Assembly: GCF_900177645.1 (NCBI RefSeq)
Contig: NZ_FXAO01000007.1
Coordinates: 283,716 to 347,715, forward strand
Length of the DNA: 64,000 nucleotides
Direction: 5' to 3'
From: Arenibacter troitsensis
Lineage (GTDB): Bacteria > Bacteroidota > Bacteroidia > Flavobacteriales > Flavobacteriaceae
Shown here piece by piece: positions 25,071 through 33,658 of the stretch. The position numbers and the translations under genes are program-made. How positions within the stretch are numbered: the first letter of the stretch is position 1; every line of letters begins with the position of its first letter. The notes under the pieces are model-generated. The model did not search any database. It was not told where the DNA came from and saw nothing but the letters and a program-made list of their open reading frames with translations.

Positions 25071-26936
25071 ATGATTAAAGGAATCAAATTTGACAAAAAA
25101 CTGGACGGTCAATTTAGTGGTACCAACTACTTTGGTATTATTAATAATTTTAAACAGGTAAATACTTTAGTTGGCGTAAACAATTCAGGGAAAAGTAGAT
25201 TTTTAAGAACAATTTTTTCCGAAACAAACCTTGTAAAATTTATTTTCAGTATTGATGAAAATATAAAGAACACATTAAATAATATTTTGGTTCAAATATT
25301 TGCGCGACTTGATAACATAAAAAGATATGGAGTGATCTATAAATATCGAAGTAGCTTAGATATATATGCAAAAGATATTTATGAGGACAACGATAATTCT
25401 ATAAAAAGTATTCTAACATTATACTGGTTTTTAAGCACACTTAAAGAACAAGAATTTGTTTTGACAAACGATTCTATGGCATATAAAATTCCACCTGTGA
25501 TTTCTGAAGTTGAAACCCTTACAGCCTCATTTGGTTCAATTGTGGAAAGGTTGGGAATTGAGAATAGTTTGGTTGATAAAATATACATTCCGATTTTGAG
25601 AGGTCTTCGGCCAATAGCACAAGAAGGCGAGAATTTTTTGAACACCGATATATATTTAAATAGAACTAAGAATGATTATTTTAAGGAGACAATTCCGAAT
25701 GGATTGATCTTTACTGGCTTATCAATTTATGAATGGATTAAAAAACTTCTATTAGGAGATGAATCGGAAAGGAACGAAATAAAGCAATTTGAAACTTTTT
25801 TAGAAATTAATGTTTTTAGACAGAAAATAAATTTAATACCAAAATACGATGATGATGTTTTGCATATTAAAATAGGGGACGATTTACAGTTTCCAATTTA
25901 TAAACTTGGTGATGGTCTCCAAACTTTAATTATAATTCTGTTTCCAATATTTATAAATCGAAGAAAACCTCATCTGGTATTCATTGAAGAGCCAGAAACA
26001 CATCTTCATCCAAAGTGGCAAAGACTTTTATATAGGTCTATATGCCAATTTGAAAACCACACTTATTTCTTATCTACTCATTCATCCGTTTTCATTAATT
26101 CCCCTGAAAATTCAATATTCATTATTTCGAAGAAAAAAGGAAAAACTCATATACATCATTCTGATATCAAAACAGAAAAAATTTCGATATTGAAGGATCT
26201 GGGGTATAAACCAAATGATCTGTTTCAAACAAACTATCTTTTATGGGTCGAAGGACAAAGTGATAAGATTTATCTTAATTATTTAATAAAATATATTGAT
26301 AATTCACTAGTAGAAGGTGAGGACTACAGTATAATGTTTTATGGTGGAAGTTCGTATAAACATTTTTTATTAAACAATGGCGATTTGAACCTAGAGTTCA
26401 TAAAATCTTTAAATCAAAATTATGCGCTAATAATGGACAGTGACAGAACAAAATCTGGGCAAAGATATAACCTTAAAAAAAAGGCTATAGTTGATTTGTT
26501 CAGAAAAAATAAAGCATATTGTTGGTTGACAAAATTAAGGGAGATAGAGAATTATATACCATTTAATCATTTCATTGAGGCCGTGAAAGATGTTCACAAG
26601 GTGAAAAATATTGAAATTGAATCAGGTGATTTTGGGGATAGATGTAAATATGTTGATTTAGATGCAAAGCCAAATTTTAGGCCAAGTATTAAATTAAGCA
26701 ATAATTTATTTAGTAAAATTCAAAAAAACAAAGATGGCTCTCTAACCGGTATAAAATCTGAGGAATTAAGACGAGAAATAGAGTTCAGTCTAGATAGAAC
26801 CAAGAAAAATTTCAACCAAATTGATAAAATAAAAGTAGCGGAAAAAGTTGTCCATAATGGGTTCAGTATTGAAAGTGATGAGCTCCAAAAAGCAATAACT
26901 ACAATAATTGAAGCCATTAAAAAGGCTAATGAATAA
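25071..26936 (+). CDS. OLD-family ATPase-TOPRIM nuclease
   Basis: A protein of about 621 residues from ATG 25071 (a GTG at 25014 would add 19). The ABC-type ATPase has Walker A GVNNSGKS (near residue 35), signature LGDGLQT, Walker B VFIEEPETHLHP and the STHSS switch. The C-terminal TOPRIM domain has LLWVEGQSDK (Glu) and MDSDR (Asp-x-Asp), which bind the metal for nicking. This is the layout of OLD nucleases, many of which protect against phage. It is a stand-alone (class 1-like) gene, since no UvrD-like helicase follows. Gene and flanks are strongly AT-rich, like the RT cassette. It sits between the hsd operon and an IS, within a defence-rich stretch. Confidence 0.88.
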   Translation: MIKGIKFDKKLDGQFSGTNYFGIINNFKQVNTLVGVNNSGKSRFLRTIFSETNLVKFIFSIDENIKNTLNNILVQIFARLDNIKRYGVIYKYRSSLDIYAKDIYEDNDNSIKSILTLYWFLSTLKEQEFVLTNDSMAYKIPPVISEVETLTASFGSIVERLGIENSLVDKIYIPILRGLRPIAQEGENFLNTDIYLNRTKNDYFKETIPNGLIFTGLSIYEWIKKLLLGDESERNEIKQFETFLEINVFRQKINLIPKYDDDVLHIKIGDDLQFPIYKLGDGLQTLIIILFPIFINRRKPHLVFIEEPETHLHPKWQRLLYRSICQFENHTYFLSTHSSVFINSPENSIFIISKKKGKTHIHHSDIKTEKISILKDLGYKPNDLFQTNYLLWVEGQSDKIYLNYLIKYIDNSLVEGEDYSIMFYGGSSYKHFLLNNGDLNLEFIKSLNQNYALIMDSDRTKSGQRYNLKKKAIVDLFRKNKAYCWLTKLREIENYIPFNHFIEAVKDVHKVKNIEIESGDFGDRCKYVDLDAKPNFRPSIKLSNNLFSKIQKNKDGSLTGIKSEELRREIEFSLDRTKKNFNQIDKIKVAEKVVHNGFSIESDELQKAITTIIEAIKKANE

Positions 26937-27199
26937 ATAATAAATGTCCAATAATTGATGAATTCTAAAATTTCCTAAATCTTTTATAGAAGCTTATGAC
27001 TCGAAAATTGCAGTTGTACATCGAGATAATTTTCGGGAATTTGTGAGGTAGACTTGGTTCCAAACCCCTACAAAAGAAGCTCACTGGCCCCATCCAGAAC
27101 GGCACTATCAAACGCCTTTAAATAAGTTTGTGTAGGCACCTTCAGAAGTAGATTAAACACTTGATATTCAGCATATTAATTCGTATTTTAGATAAAACA

Positions 27200-27240
27200 A
27201 AACCCCGAATATGAGTCTCCAGCTCTAAAAACGGGGTATT
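27200..27240. terminator. Hairpin inside the left end of the IS
   Basis: ACCCCG pairs with CGGGGT around about 22 bases just before the transposase start. Hairpins in this place protect an IS transposase from transcripts entering from outside; no long T-run follows, so this role is tentative. Confidence 0.35.
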
Positions 27241-27253
27241 ATCTTAATTACGT

Positions 27254-28609
27254 ATGTACAATATACGCAGATTCGACAATTTTCAGCACACTTTTTTATT
27301 TACATCGCGCACCGAGCAGTTCGAACTGTTCTTCGATCGCTTTTTGGAGGGAGACCTCGGGAAGATCTATACTGCCGTTCCATGGGAGGAACTGGTACGG
27401 ACCTTTGGTCTGGGCGATGCCCGAAAAGGGCCGCTATCGATATTCGGTCCCAAGGGGAAACTGGCCCTGATGTTCCTAAAGCATTATGCCGGATGTTCCG
27501 ACAGACGTTTGGTGGAGCAGCTCAACGGTAATATCGATTACCAGTTCTTCTGTGGCATCGATCTTGGGGGCAAGCGTCTGACGAACTATAAGATCGTTAG
27601 CGAGATCCGTTGTGAACTGGCCAAAAAGATGGATATCGATAAGGTCCAACGGACACTTTTCGGTTCCTGGTCGGCGCACATCGGCGATAAGCATAGTGTA
27701 GTGATGGATGCGACCTGTTACGAGAGCGAGCTCAGGTACCCCACCAACGAGAAACTTTTATGGGAATCGGTGGATTGGAGCTACCGCCAACTAAAGGCTA
27801 TCTGTAAGGTCCTGGGGATAAAGACCCCCCGGACCAAGTATCTGAAATGGAAAAGGCGCAACATCTCCTACAGCAAGATGCGGCGCAAGACCAGGTCGAA
27901 ACGGACCAGGTTGGACCGCAGCCTCCTTCTGCTCCTTGACAAGATCGATGGCGAGCTGGACAAACTGGAAAAGGGCCATGGACTCCGAATGCCGGAGAGG
28001 TACCATCGGCGCAGGGCAACGATAAGAAAGATATACGAACAACAGCACCGGATCTTCCATACCGGTGAAAAACCGACAGGGCGTATCGTAAGTATCTGCA
28101 AGGATTATCTCAGGCCGATCGTGCGCGGGAAGGAAATAAAGGCCGTTGAGTTCGGGGCAAAGGTCAACAAGTTCCAGATCGACGGCATCAGCTTCATAGA
28201 GCATTTGAACTTCAATGCCTTCCATGAGGGCAACCGGTTCCAGGAAACCATCTTCAGGGTACAGCACCTTACCCGGACCAGGACCAGACTGGCCGGGGCG
28301 GATGCCATCTATGCCACCAACAAGAACAGAAAGTTCGCCACCAAGTATGGTATAGGGACCGACTTCAAGCGCAAGGGAAGGGCAGGGAAACACGAAGGGC
28401 AGCGCAGACAGATGGCGGCCATGATAACCAAGGAAAGGGCCACGCGACTGGAAGGAAGTTTTGGCAAGGAAAAAGAGCACTACCACCTAAAAAAGATCAA
28501 GGCCAGGACCAAAGAGACAGAGATCTTGTGGATATTCTTCGGTATCCATACGGCAAATGCCCTGGAGATCGGTAGGCGAATGGCCAGAACACTACAACAA
28601 GCGGCATAA
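27254..28609 (+). CDS. IS1182-family DDE transposase
   Basis: A 451-residue transposase that moves the surrounding IS by DNA cutting and joining. The N-terminal part (about residues 25-120) is like the DUF772 domain. The catalytic residues are Asp in SVVMDATCYESE, Asp in LAGADAIYATNKNR and Glu in ATRLEGSFGKEKEHY, the DDE set expected for IS1182/IS5-like enzymes. A very basic insertion (residues 190-225) lies between the first two. The frame is full length with no break, so the IS may still be active. A long antisense open frame inside it is a by-product of its higher G+C content. Confidence 0.88.
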   Translation: MYNIRRFDNFQHTFLFTSRTEQFELFFDRFLEGDLGKIYTAVPWEELVRTFGLGDARKGPLSIFGPKGKLALMFLKHYAGCSDRRLVEQLNGNIDYQFFCGIDLGGKRLTNYKIVSEIRCELAKKMDIDKVQRTLFGSWSAHIGDKHSVVMDATCYESELRYPTNEKLLWESVDWSYRQLKAICKVLGIKTPRTKYLKWKRRNISYSKMRRKTRSKRTRLDRSLLLLLDKIDGELDKLEKGHGLRMPERYHRRRATIRKIYEQQHRIFHTGEKPTGRIVSICKDYLRPIVRGKEIKAVEFGAKVNKFQIDGISFIEHLNFNAFHEGNRFQETIFRVQHLTRTRTRLAGADAIYATNKNRKFATKYGIGTDFKRKGRAGKHEGQRRQMAAMITKERATRLEGSFGKEKEHYHLKKIKARTKETEILWIFFGIHTANALEIGRRMARTLQQAA

Positions 28610-28915
28610 TCCAGGGCGGGGCAAAAGAAATCATGGGATACCTGGCCAAAGGCCCTACCAAAATCGATCCAAGAGCATACCTCCTGTTCAAAAATCAAGA
28701 TCGGGCATAAAAAAATGCTCCTAAATAAAATCTAAGGGCAGTTAATATTCTATGTGTTCTACAAAATTAAGCTAACTCCTGAAAATGCCTGTGTAACGGC
28801 TAGGTTCTGATGGCCTATAGATTCACTGATAATTTCGGTAGCTACTCCTTTTTGTTTGAGGCAATTGACAAAACTATTCCGGGCAACGTAACTGTTGATA
28901 TTTATTATGTTATTT

Positions 28916-29758
28916 CTAAGGGGTGTCAACAATTCCTTTTTTAATCTCACTTAATAAATTTTTAACCTCAAGTAAAGATTTGTTCATGTTTAACGCTAGA
29001 ATGATTTCTGTATTTTCCGCTTTTGGTTTTTCTTTAATTGCTGCCTCTATAATACTCATAATGGTGTGATATAGCTTTTCATTTGTTGCTAAAATTGGCT
29101 TCATTTTTCGGCCTAAAATTCTGGCTGCTGCTTTAGTCATTTCAAAATCATCATTGAAAAGGTCTAGGTGATTCCTATAAGCTTCTTCCTCGTAGAAATC
29201 CCACCCTGAATTTAATAGCAATGAAATATCTTCTAAATCTTTGATTCTATCTTGTTTATCATTCCAAGAAATTAGTTTCAGAATTATAAGGCCAACCACA
29301 GGCGATGTAATCAAGGAAAAACCGGCATCTTTAATCTCAATCTCTTCGGCATGATCTCCAACTTCTTTAAAGCCCAGGACCGAAAGGGAAATGTCCCGTT
29401 CATTAAAGTTAACCGTATAGTCCTGCTCAATTTTGCCATAAGGCATAAGGTCTAATACTGTATTGGTTTTGTCATAAATCAAACGGTAATTTTCCTTTGT
29501 TTTTCTAAATTTTCTGTTACACAATTCTTCAATTAGGTTGTCATAAATTTCCAAATCAGGTACCATTACTGCAAAGTCAATATCGGCAGTTCCTCGAGCG
29601 GGTTTGATACCAGCTTTATATAGTTGCACATCCCTAGCGTTGGCACCTATTAAATAGTAGGTGATATCGTAAGTTGTAAATACTTCTTCTAAAATCTTGT
29701 ATACCTCTCCATGATTGGCAAATGAATAATCTTTATAGGTTAGGTTTGATGTACTCAT
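28916..29758 (-). CDS. AbiEii-type nucleotidyltransferase toxin
   Basis: A 280-residue protein of the AbiEii/DUF1814 nucleotidyltransferase type. It has YLIGANARDV (residues 35-44) and GTADIDFAVMV with Asp59 and Asp61, the metal-binding pair, followed by LDLMPYG. In type IV toxin-antitoxin systems such toxins attach nucleotides to tRNA or similar targets and stop growth after phage infection. Its start lies 26 bp inside the antitoxin gene, so they are coupled. The last codons and the stop overlap DNA that also belongs to an integrase remnant, so the C-terminus may have been changed by the rearrangement. The catalytic part is intact. Confidence 0.8.
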   Translation of the reverse strand: MSTSNLTYKDYSFANHGEVYKILEEVFTTYDITYYLIGANARDVQLYKAGIKPARGTADIDFAVMVPDLEIYDNLIEELCNRKFRKTKENYRLIYDKTNTVLDLMPYGKIEQDYTVNFNERDISLSVLGFKEVGDHAEEIEIKDAGFSLITSPVVGLIILKLISWNDKQDRIKDLEDISLLLNSGWDFYEEEAYRNHLDLFNDDFEMTKAAARILGRKMKPILATNEKLYHTIMSIIEAAIKEKPKAENTEIILALNMNKSLLEVKNLLSEIKKGIVDTP

Positions 29759-30731
29759 CGAAGATTATTTTGGCAGTTTCTATATTTCTATCGTTGCCGG
29801 TGTAAATTAATTCTGCGTAAATCAAAAGTGGATTGGCCGCGGTTTCGCTATAGTGATGAAATAATTCAATACTTCTAGGTTTCCAAAAGGATTTATATAC
29901 ACAAATATCTCCATTGACGTCTGGGATCATTTTGAAAGGCCCTATTAAATCTGCTTTGCCTCTATTAGTGAAAAACGAGTATTTTTCTGGATTGAGGTAG
30001 TTTGTTATAATCTTTGCACCATATTCGTTACCCCAGCAACTCTCAAGAGTTGAACTGCTATCTTTTATTTTAAAATGTTCTGGAGTGCTAAATCGGTAAT
30101 TGCCTATTTTATGAGTCGGTAAGATTTTCTCATTTAGTAGAGTTACCCACTTGTCTAATAATTCTTCTCGTCTAATTAATTGGTATTTTTTTTCGGTATC
30201 CCATTTAACCACAAAACCTTCGTTTATTAGTCCATTTACTGTTTTGCTTACTGTGCCTAATGAAACGCAACTAACCTCTGCTAAATGCTCATAATTAGCA
30301 TTAATCAAATCTGGCTTTAGCAATAAATGTAATAGAACTTGGCCACCCGCTCTTGTGAAAACTTCGGAGTATACGTTGTAAACTGGTTTGGCGTTTCCCT
30401 TTTCTATAAAAATTTTTAGATTCTTTAGATCTAAAAAGGCATTGCCATAACTATCAATATAGTTTATGCCATTTGTTTTTAGGGCTTCCTTTGACTTTGG
30501 TGTAATATAATTGGCACCGACTAAAAAGGCATTTGGTTGATGATGTTGACCAATTCCTTTAAAAATAGCGATATGATTTGGTCTAATCTCCGTTCTGGTA
30601 TTAGCGTACACCTTCTCTCCGTTTATGGTTATAACAATATCCGACTCTGCATGCTGGTCATGTGATTGCTCGATTTTTACAGGAAAATCTAAGTTGTCAA
30701 AAAAATCTTTTATTGTGAGAAATTCAACCAT
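29733..30731 (-). CDS. AbiEi-like antitoxin with winged helix
   Basis: A 332-residue protein. Residues 125-200 contain a winged helix (NYEHLAEVSCVSLGTVSKTV) that would bind the operon promoter. The N-terminal part (residues 20-115) is a beta-rich domain with YITPKSKEALKTNGINYID, seen in AbiEi-like proteins that start with a restriction-endonuclease-like fold. The toxin gene overlaps its 3' end. It should neutralise the toxin and repress its own promoter, which lies in 30732-30800. The family assignment rests on the pairing with the nucleotidyltransferase and the winged helix. Confidence 0.7.
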   Translation of the reverse strand: MVEFLTIKDFFDNLDFPVKIEQSHDQHAESDIVITINGEKVYANTRTEIRPNHIAIFKGIGQHHQPNAFLVGANYITPKSKEALKTNGINYIDSYGNAFLDLKNLKIFIEKGNAKPVYNVYSEVFTRAGGQVLLHLLLKPDLINANYEHLAEVSCVSLGTVSKTVNGLINEGFVVKWDTEKKYQLIRREELLDKWVTLLNEKILPTHKIGNYRFSTPEHFKIKDSSSTLESCWGNEYGAKIITNYLNPEKYSFFTNRGKADLIGPFKMIPDVNGDICVYKSFWKPRSIELFHHYSETAANPLLIYAELIYTGNDRNIETAKIIFDEYIKPNL

Positions 30732-30847
30732 TTTTCATTTATTTTTAATTTTCACGTAACATGAAAAAACAAATTTAATGAAAATATAAATATGTATCAG
30801 GAAAAACCATTACAAGAAAAGTACTTTTCAATCTATTTTAGGAAAAA

Positions 30848-30967
30848 AGTCTACGCAATGTAGCACAACAAATTAATGTTAAATCACATAAACTGAAAAA
30901 AATCTATGTGGAGGAAGATATTCCAACGCCTCAAACTGGGTATTGCGTAAAATGGAAACATGGCTAA
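30848..30967 (+). pseudogene. Remnant of a HTH protein
   Basis: A 39-codon open stretch reads SLRNVAQQINVKSHKLKKIY and then EEDIPTPQTGYCVKWKHG before a stop. The pattern (small HTH, then IPxPxxGYWxKxxxGK) is typical of the opening of a family of Bacteroidota DNA-binding proteins. It has no start and no continuation, so it is a fragment. The rest of 30732-31313 holds a terminator at 31102-31130 and no other gene. Confidence 0.4.
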
Positions 30968-31101
30968 CCCTGCTTCAAAGCGGAAATGGATATCAATAAA
31001 TTGGATTCAACAAAAGCTAAAATGGAGATAAGGAAGTCCTAGTCCCTATGGAAGTTAAATAATTTCAGGATTTTTCAACCTCCTCAGGACCGCTCATAAA
31101 A

Positions 31102-31130
31102 GCATGGGGCGGAGAAAAAACGCCCCATGC
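31102..31130 (-). terminator. Intrinsic terminator downstream of integrase B
   Basis: GCATGGGGCG (31102-31111) and CGCCCCATGC (31121-31130) form a perfect 10-bp stem with a 9-base loop. On the minus strand a TTTTAT tail follows, so it would end the integrase B transcript; the stem could also work in the other direction. Confidence 0.7.
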
Positions 31131-31313
31131 CTTTATCCATGCCAACCCACAGACATTTACTTTAGATAAAGCCAGAAAAGTAAGTACGTGGTCTATTTAG
31201 TTTTTATCTAACGCTTATTTTCCGTATCTATAAAAAAAGGATAAGATTGGGGCCAGTTGGGATCTGGTACGTATTTGGGGTTGTGTTCACCTTACCCACT
31301 TATTTTATTTAAG

Positions 31314-32522
31314 CTATAGAAGCACTTCTAGTGCCTTATCCACAATCTCGGCGTCAAGCTCTTTAAGGTAGGCTTGTGTAACAGCTAAATTCTGATGGCC
31401 TAGTGATTCACTAATTACATCGGTGGCCACTCCCTTTTGTTTGAGGCAATTGGCAAAACTATGCCGGGCAACATAACTGCTAACGTTTTTCGTGATATTA
31501 CATAATTTAGCCACTTCCTTAAGCTCTATATTATAAATCCCCAACATTTTATGTTTTCGATCGGCCAGTTGGGTGGGGGTATAGTCTTCACGAAACAACA
31601 ATGGAAATACGTACTTGTTGCCATAGCCGTGAACGCGATAATAGTCCAAAATTTTTTGAACTGGGGGCATAATGGCTATAGAGAAGTTTCCTTTGGTCTT
31701 CGCTCTGGTGTAATAGATGACATTAGCCTCAACATCTTTCCATTCCAAGCACATCATATCGGCAAAGTTCATCCCCCTCGTATAGAAGCTGAAAACAAAG
31801 TAATTTCTGGTATTGATTAAATGTGGGTGGTCAGACAAATCTAAATTGATGATGCGCATAATCTCTTCAAAATCCAAAGCACGTTTAAATCCTTTCCCTC
31901 TTAAGTTTGATATTTTATAGGTTTTAAAGGGATATAAGCTTTCTTTTATTACACCCCGCTCTATAGCTTTGTTAAACAATGCCCTTATGGCCCTCATTTT
32001 AACACCAACGCCACCATCTGTACCACCTCTAGATCGAAGGAATGCATCATATTTACTTAAAAAAGCAGGGTTTACCTCTCTAAAATTTAACTTCTTCATT
32101 TTATGAAAAATTTGTATCGAGGTTTTGGCATCTTTATAGGATTTTGCATTACCGATGCGTCCAGCAAAGGTCATTTCTTGAATAATCTCATCAAAAAAAG
32201 CGAAAACATCATTGCTTACTGGGTTAAACGTAACTCTATATCTTGAATCAAATTCCTGTATACTGTAATCGGGATTTTCAATTTCTAAATCAGTTATAAT
32301 TTGGTAAGCTCTTTCTTTGAACTTTACAAGTAGTCTGTTGAATTGAACATGGTTAGGATTTCTTTTATTGAAACTTCCTGTTGAATCTATCCATTCATCC
32401 AATTTTGCATTGAACGGTGTTTTGTAGTGCCTACATTGCCTTTCTTTTGTTACGCGCAAACAGACGGGATAGGTGCCATCCGATAACAATTTTTTCTTGA
32501 GAACGATTTTAAGTGTAATCAT
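31314..32522 (-). CDS. Tyrosine recombinase/integrase B
   Basis: A 402-residue site-specific recombinase that should integrate and excise island B. It has an N-terminal arm-binding domain, a SAM-like core-binding domain (about residues 105-195) and the catalytic domain. Catalytic residues seen: an Arg in YTRGMNFADM, Arg353 in YVARHSF, His376 in SLGHQN and the nucleophile Tyr385 in TQAYLKE. Tyr replaces the usual His three positions before Arg353, which is common in the group. It is only distantly similar to integrase A but close to the broken integrase at 27068-28918. Its start faces the att copy at 32729, and candidate arm sites lie at 32536-32613. Confidence 0.92.
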   Translation of the reverse strand: MITLKIVLKKKLLSDGTYPVCLRVTKERQCRHYKTPFNAKLDEWIDSTGSFNKRNPNHVQFNRLLVKFKERAYQIITDLEIENPDYSIQEFDSRYRVTFNPVSNDVFAFFDEIIQEMTFAGRIGNAKSYKDAKTSIQIFHKMKKLNFREVNPAFLSKYDAFLRSRGGTDGGVGVKMRAIRALFNKAIERGVIKESLYPFKTYKISNLRGKGFKRALDFEEIMRIINLDLSDHPHLINTRNYFVFSFYTRGMNFADMMCLEWKDVEANVIYYTRAKTKGNFSIAIMPPVQKILDYYRVHGYGNKYVFPLLFREDYTPTQLADRKHKMLGIYNIELKEVAKLCNITKNVSSYVARHSFANCLKQKGVATDVISESLGHQNLAVTQAYLKELDAEIVDKALEVLL

Positions 32523-32535
32523 ATTTTATAAATTT

Positions 32536-32613
32536 GGGGACAACATTTAATCTTTCAAACCCTTCTATATCCTGTTGCATATGGTAGAAATGGGGACAAC
32601 ATAGGGACAACAA
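32536..32613. repeat. Candidate integrase B arm sites (right)
   Basis: A single GGGGACAACAT lies at 32536-32546, and the tandem GGGGACAACAT plus AGGGACAACA at 32592-32612 matches the left-end pair at 4529-4549. All are in the same orientation. The spacing and position between the integrase start and the tRNA fragment fit arm-type sites. Confidence 0.6.
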
Positions 32614-32728
32614 ATGGGTTATTAAATGTAAAAATTGTATTTCTAAATACAAAACAAATTTTCATAAAACCTTGATAATCAATGTATAAGCAGCTAAATG
32701 GCACTACATGAAAACTCGTCTTTAGCGC

Positions 32729-32771
32729 CTGTTAATCAGAGGGTCCTTGGTTCGAGCCCAAGAGGGGGAGC
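32729..32771 (+). repeat. tRNA-Asn(GTT) 3'-half fragment, att copy 2
   Basis: Identical over 43 bases to 4437-4479, from the anticodon loop to the discriminator base. The preceding bases do not form a tRNA 5' half, so it is an attachment-site copy and not a gene. It marks the right end of island B; the following terminator hairpin is probably the original tRNA terminator. Confidence 0.85.
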
Positions 32772-33181
32772 AAAAGTGGAAATCCAACTTATGAAAATAG
32801 GTTGGATTTTTTTGTTTAAGTGCCTTTGTTTATAGGGCTGTACAAAGGGATATCCAATTCCCATATACTTTTACTGAAATTGGGTTAGGGTGTAAATCTA
32901 CCCCTAAAAAGGTACACAATTCGGCGCCCCATTGTGTGCACCACCGACAAACGTCGTAGGCTTTAAAAAAGGCTATGAGCCACTATACCGCCATAAGGAA
33001 CTATGGGTCCACCTTATAGAATTAGATAAAGGCTTTCTTAGGTCATGGGTTAATTAACTATGTTTTTCAATTGCATTTCTATTTTCTAAAATCAATTTTG
33101 CTTTGTCTATTTCGGTATCCACCCTTCAATATGACAACATTTATATTTAATTAAGCTTTTGCGCATAAGCTATGAAGATTA
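32772..33181. other. Gene-free chromosomal junction
   Basis: This 410-bp stretch starts with the probable tRNA terminator and contains a short inverted repeat CACAAT/ATTGTG near 32918-32939. I see no frame with coding character; it may be decayed DNA at the island border. Confidence 0.5.
32780..32813 (+). terminator. Intrinsic terminator after att copy 2
   Basis: AAATCCAAC (32780-32788) pairs with GTTGGATTT (32801-32809) around a 12-base loop, followed by TTTT. It comes 9 bp after the tRNA fragment and is likely the terminator of the original tRNA-Asn gene. A near-identical copy without the T-run is at 34551. Confidence 0.75.
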
Positions 33182-33658
33182 TCAATTGCTTTGTAGCATT
33201 TCGGCAATGTTGTCGTAATATTCTTGAGTTACTACTTTAGTCCAAGTTGTTGGTTGTTCGGCGCCGTACAAAGCCAAATACGTTACATCACTATCTTTGG
33301 TTGACGAGTGCCAGTGTTCGGTATCTTTTTCACATTTTATTATATCACCTTCTTTCAGAATTACGGCTTCTTTTCCTCTTTCTTGATAATATGCTTCTCC
33401 AACTACAATTATTAAGACTTGTGCAGAACTATGTTTGTGCCAATCCAAGGTTGAGTTGGCTTTAAAGGTTGCTTTGGTGATGTTGTATCCCAGTTCTGCA
33501 TCGTCGTGAATAATGGCGTTAAGCCAAGCTTCTCCAAGGTAATGGGTATTGGGAGCTTTAGTGCCGGCTGTAAGAAATGAGGAGACCTTATATTCGGAAT
33601 CTTGCGAAAAGGCGGAGATTGTGGTAATAATAAACAGGACTAAAATTGATTTTTTCAT
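33182..33658 (-). CDS. Secreted single-domain cupin protein
   Basis: A 158-residue protein with a signal peptide (about residues 1-18, ending FSQ) and one cupin barrel. The metal-binding motif 1 is DWHKHSSAQVLIIVVGE (HxH and a Glu at the end) and motif 2 includes EHWHSS. Small periplasmic cupins like this include mandelonitrile lyase-like and other metal-dependent enzymes, but the reaction cannot be told from the sequence. It stands alone between the island border and yegP-like gene, with no clear operon partner. Confidence 0.75.
   Translation of the reverse strand: MKKSILVLFIITTISAFSQDSEYKVSSFLTAGTKAPNTHYLGEAWLNAIIHDDAELGYNITKATFKANSTLDWHKHSSAQVLIIVVGEAYYQERGKEAVILKEGDIIKCEKDTEHWHSSTKDSDVTYLALYGAEQPTTWTKVVTQEYYDNIAEMLQSN

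Larger units (their letters stand above)
27135..28789 (+). mobile_element. IS1182-like insertion sequence, 1,655 bp
   Basis: The element carries one transposase gene. Its ends are imperfect inverted repeats: the left begins GGCACCTTCAGAAGTAG and the right, read inward, begins GGCATTTTCAGGAGTTAG. It is flanked by the direct repeat TGTGTA (27129-27134 and 28790-28795), a 6-bp target duplication. The size suits the IS1182 family. The insertion broke an integrase gene. Base composition of the transposase is visibly richer in G+C than the surrounding AT-rich genes. Confidence 0.8.
27068..28918 (-). pseudogene. Integrase remnant split by an IS element
   Basis: Two minus-strand pieces, 28790-28918 and 27068-27134, match the last 75 or so residues of integrase B in order. 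The first reads SYVARNSFVNCLKQKG through SIGHQNLAVTQ, the second TYLKAFDSAV to the stop. Removing the IS at 27135-28789 and one TGTGTA copy rejoins them in frame and restores the catalytic Tyr as VTQTYLKAF. The upstream two thirds of the gene is missing; the AbiE toxin stop overlaps the break at 28916. It is the trace of an earlier island that used a closely related integrase. Confidence 0.8.
4437..32771. mobile_element. Island B, 28.3-kb tRNA-Asn genomic island
   Basis: Bounded by two identical 43-bp tRNA-Asn 3'-half direct repeats, with integrase B at the right end and matching 11-bp tandem repeats just inside both ends (4529-4550 and 32592-32613). It carries replication-type and mobilisation genes near the left end and defence or conflict genes in the middle and right. 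An older broken integrase at 27068-28918 shows that at least one earlier element used the locus. Confidence 0.75.

Noticed and set aside
25071-26936. GajA of a Gabija system
   Set aside because: No UvrD-like helicase gene follows; the next DNA is an integrase remnant and an IS.
27791-28486. 231-residue minus-strand gene inside the transposase
   Set aside because: It lies fully antisense to a well-supported transposase and has no family features; the higher G+C of the IS keeps the opposite frame open.
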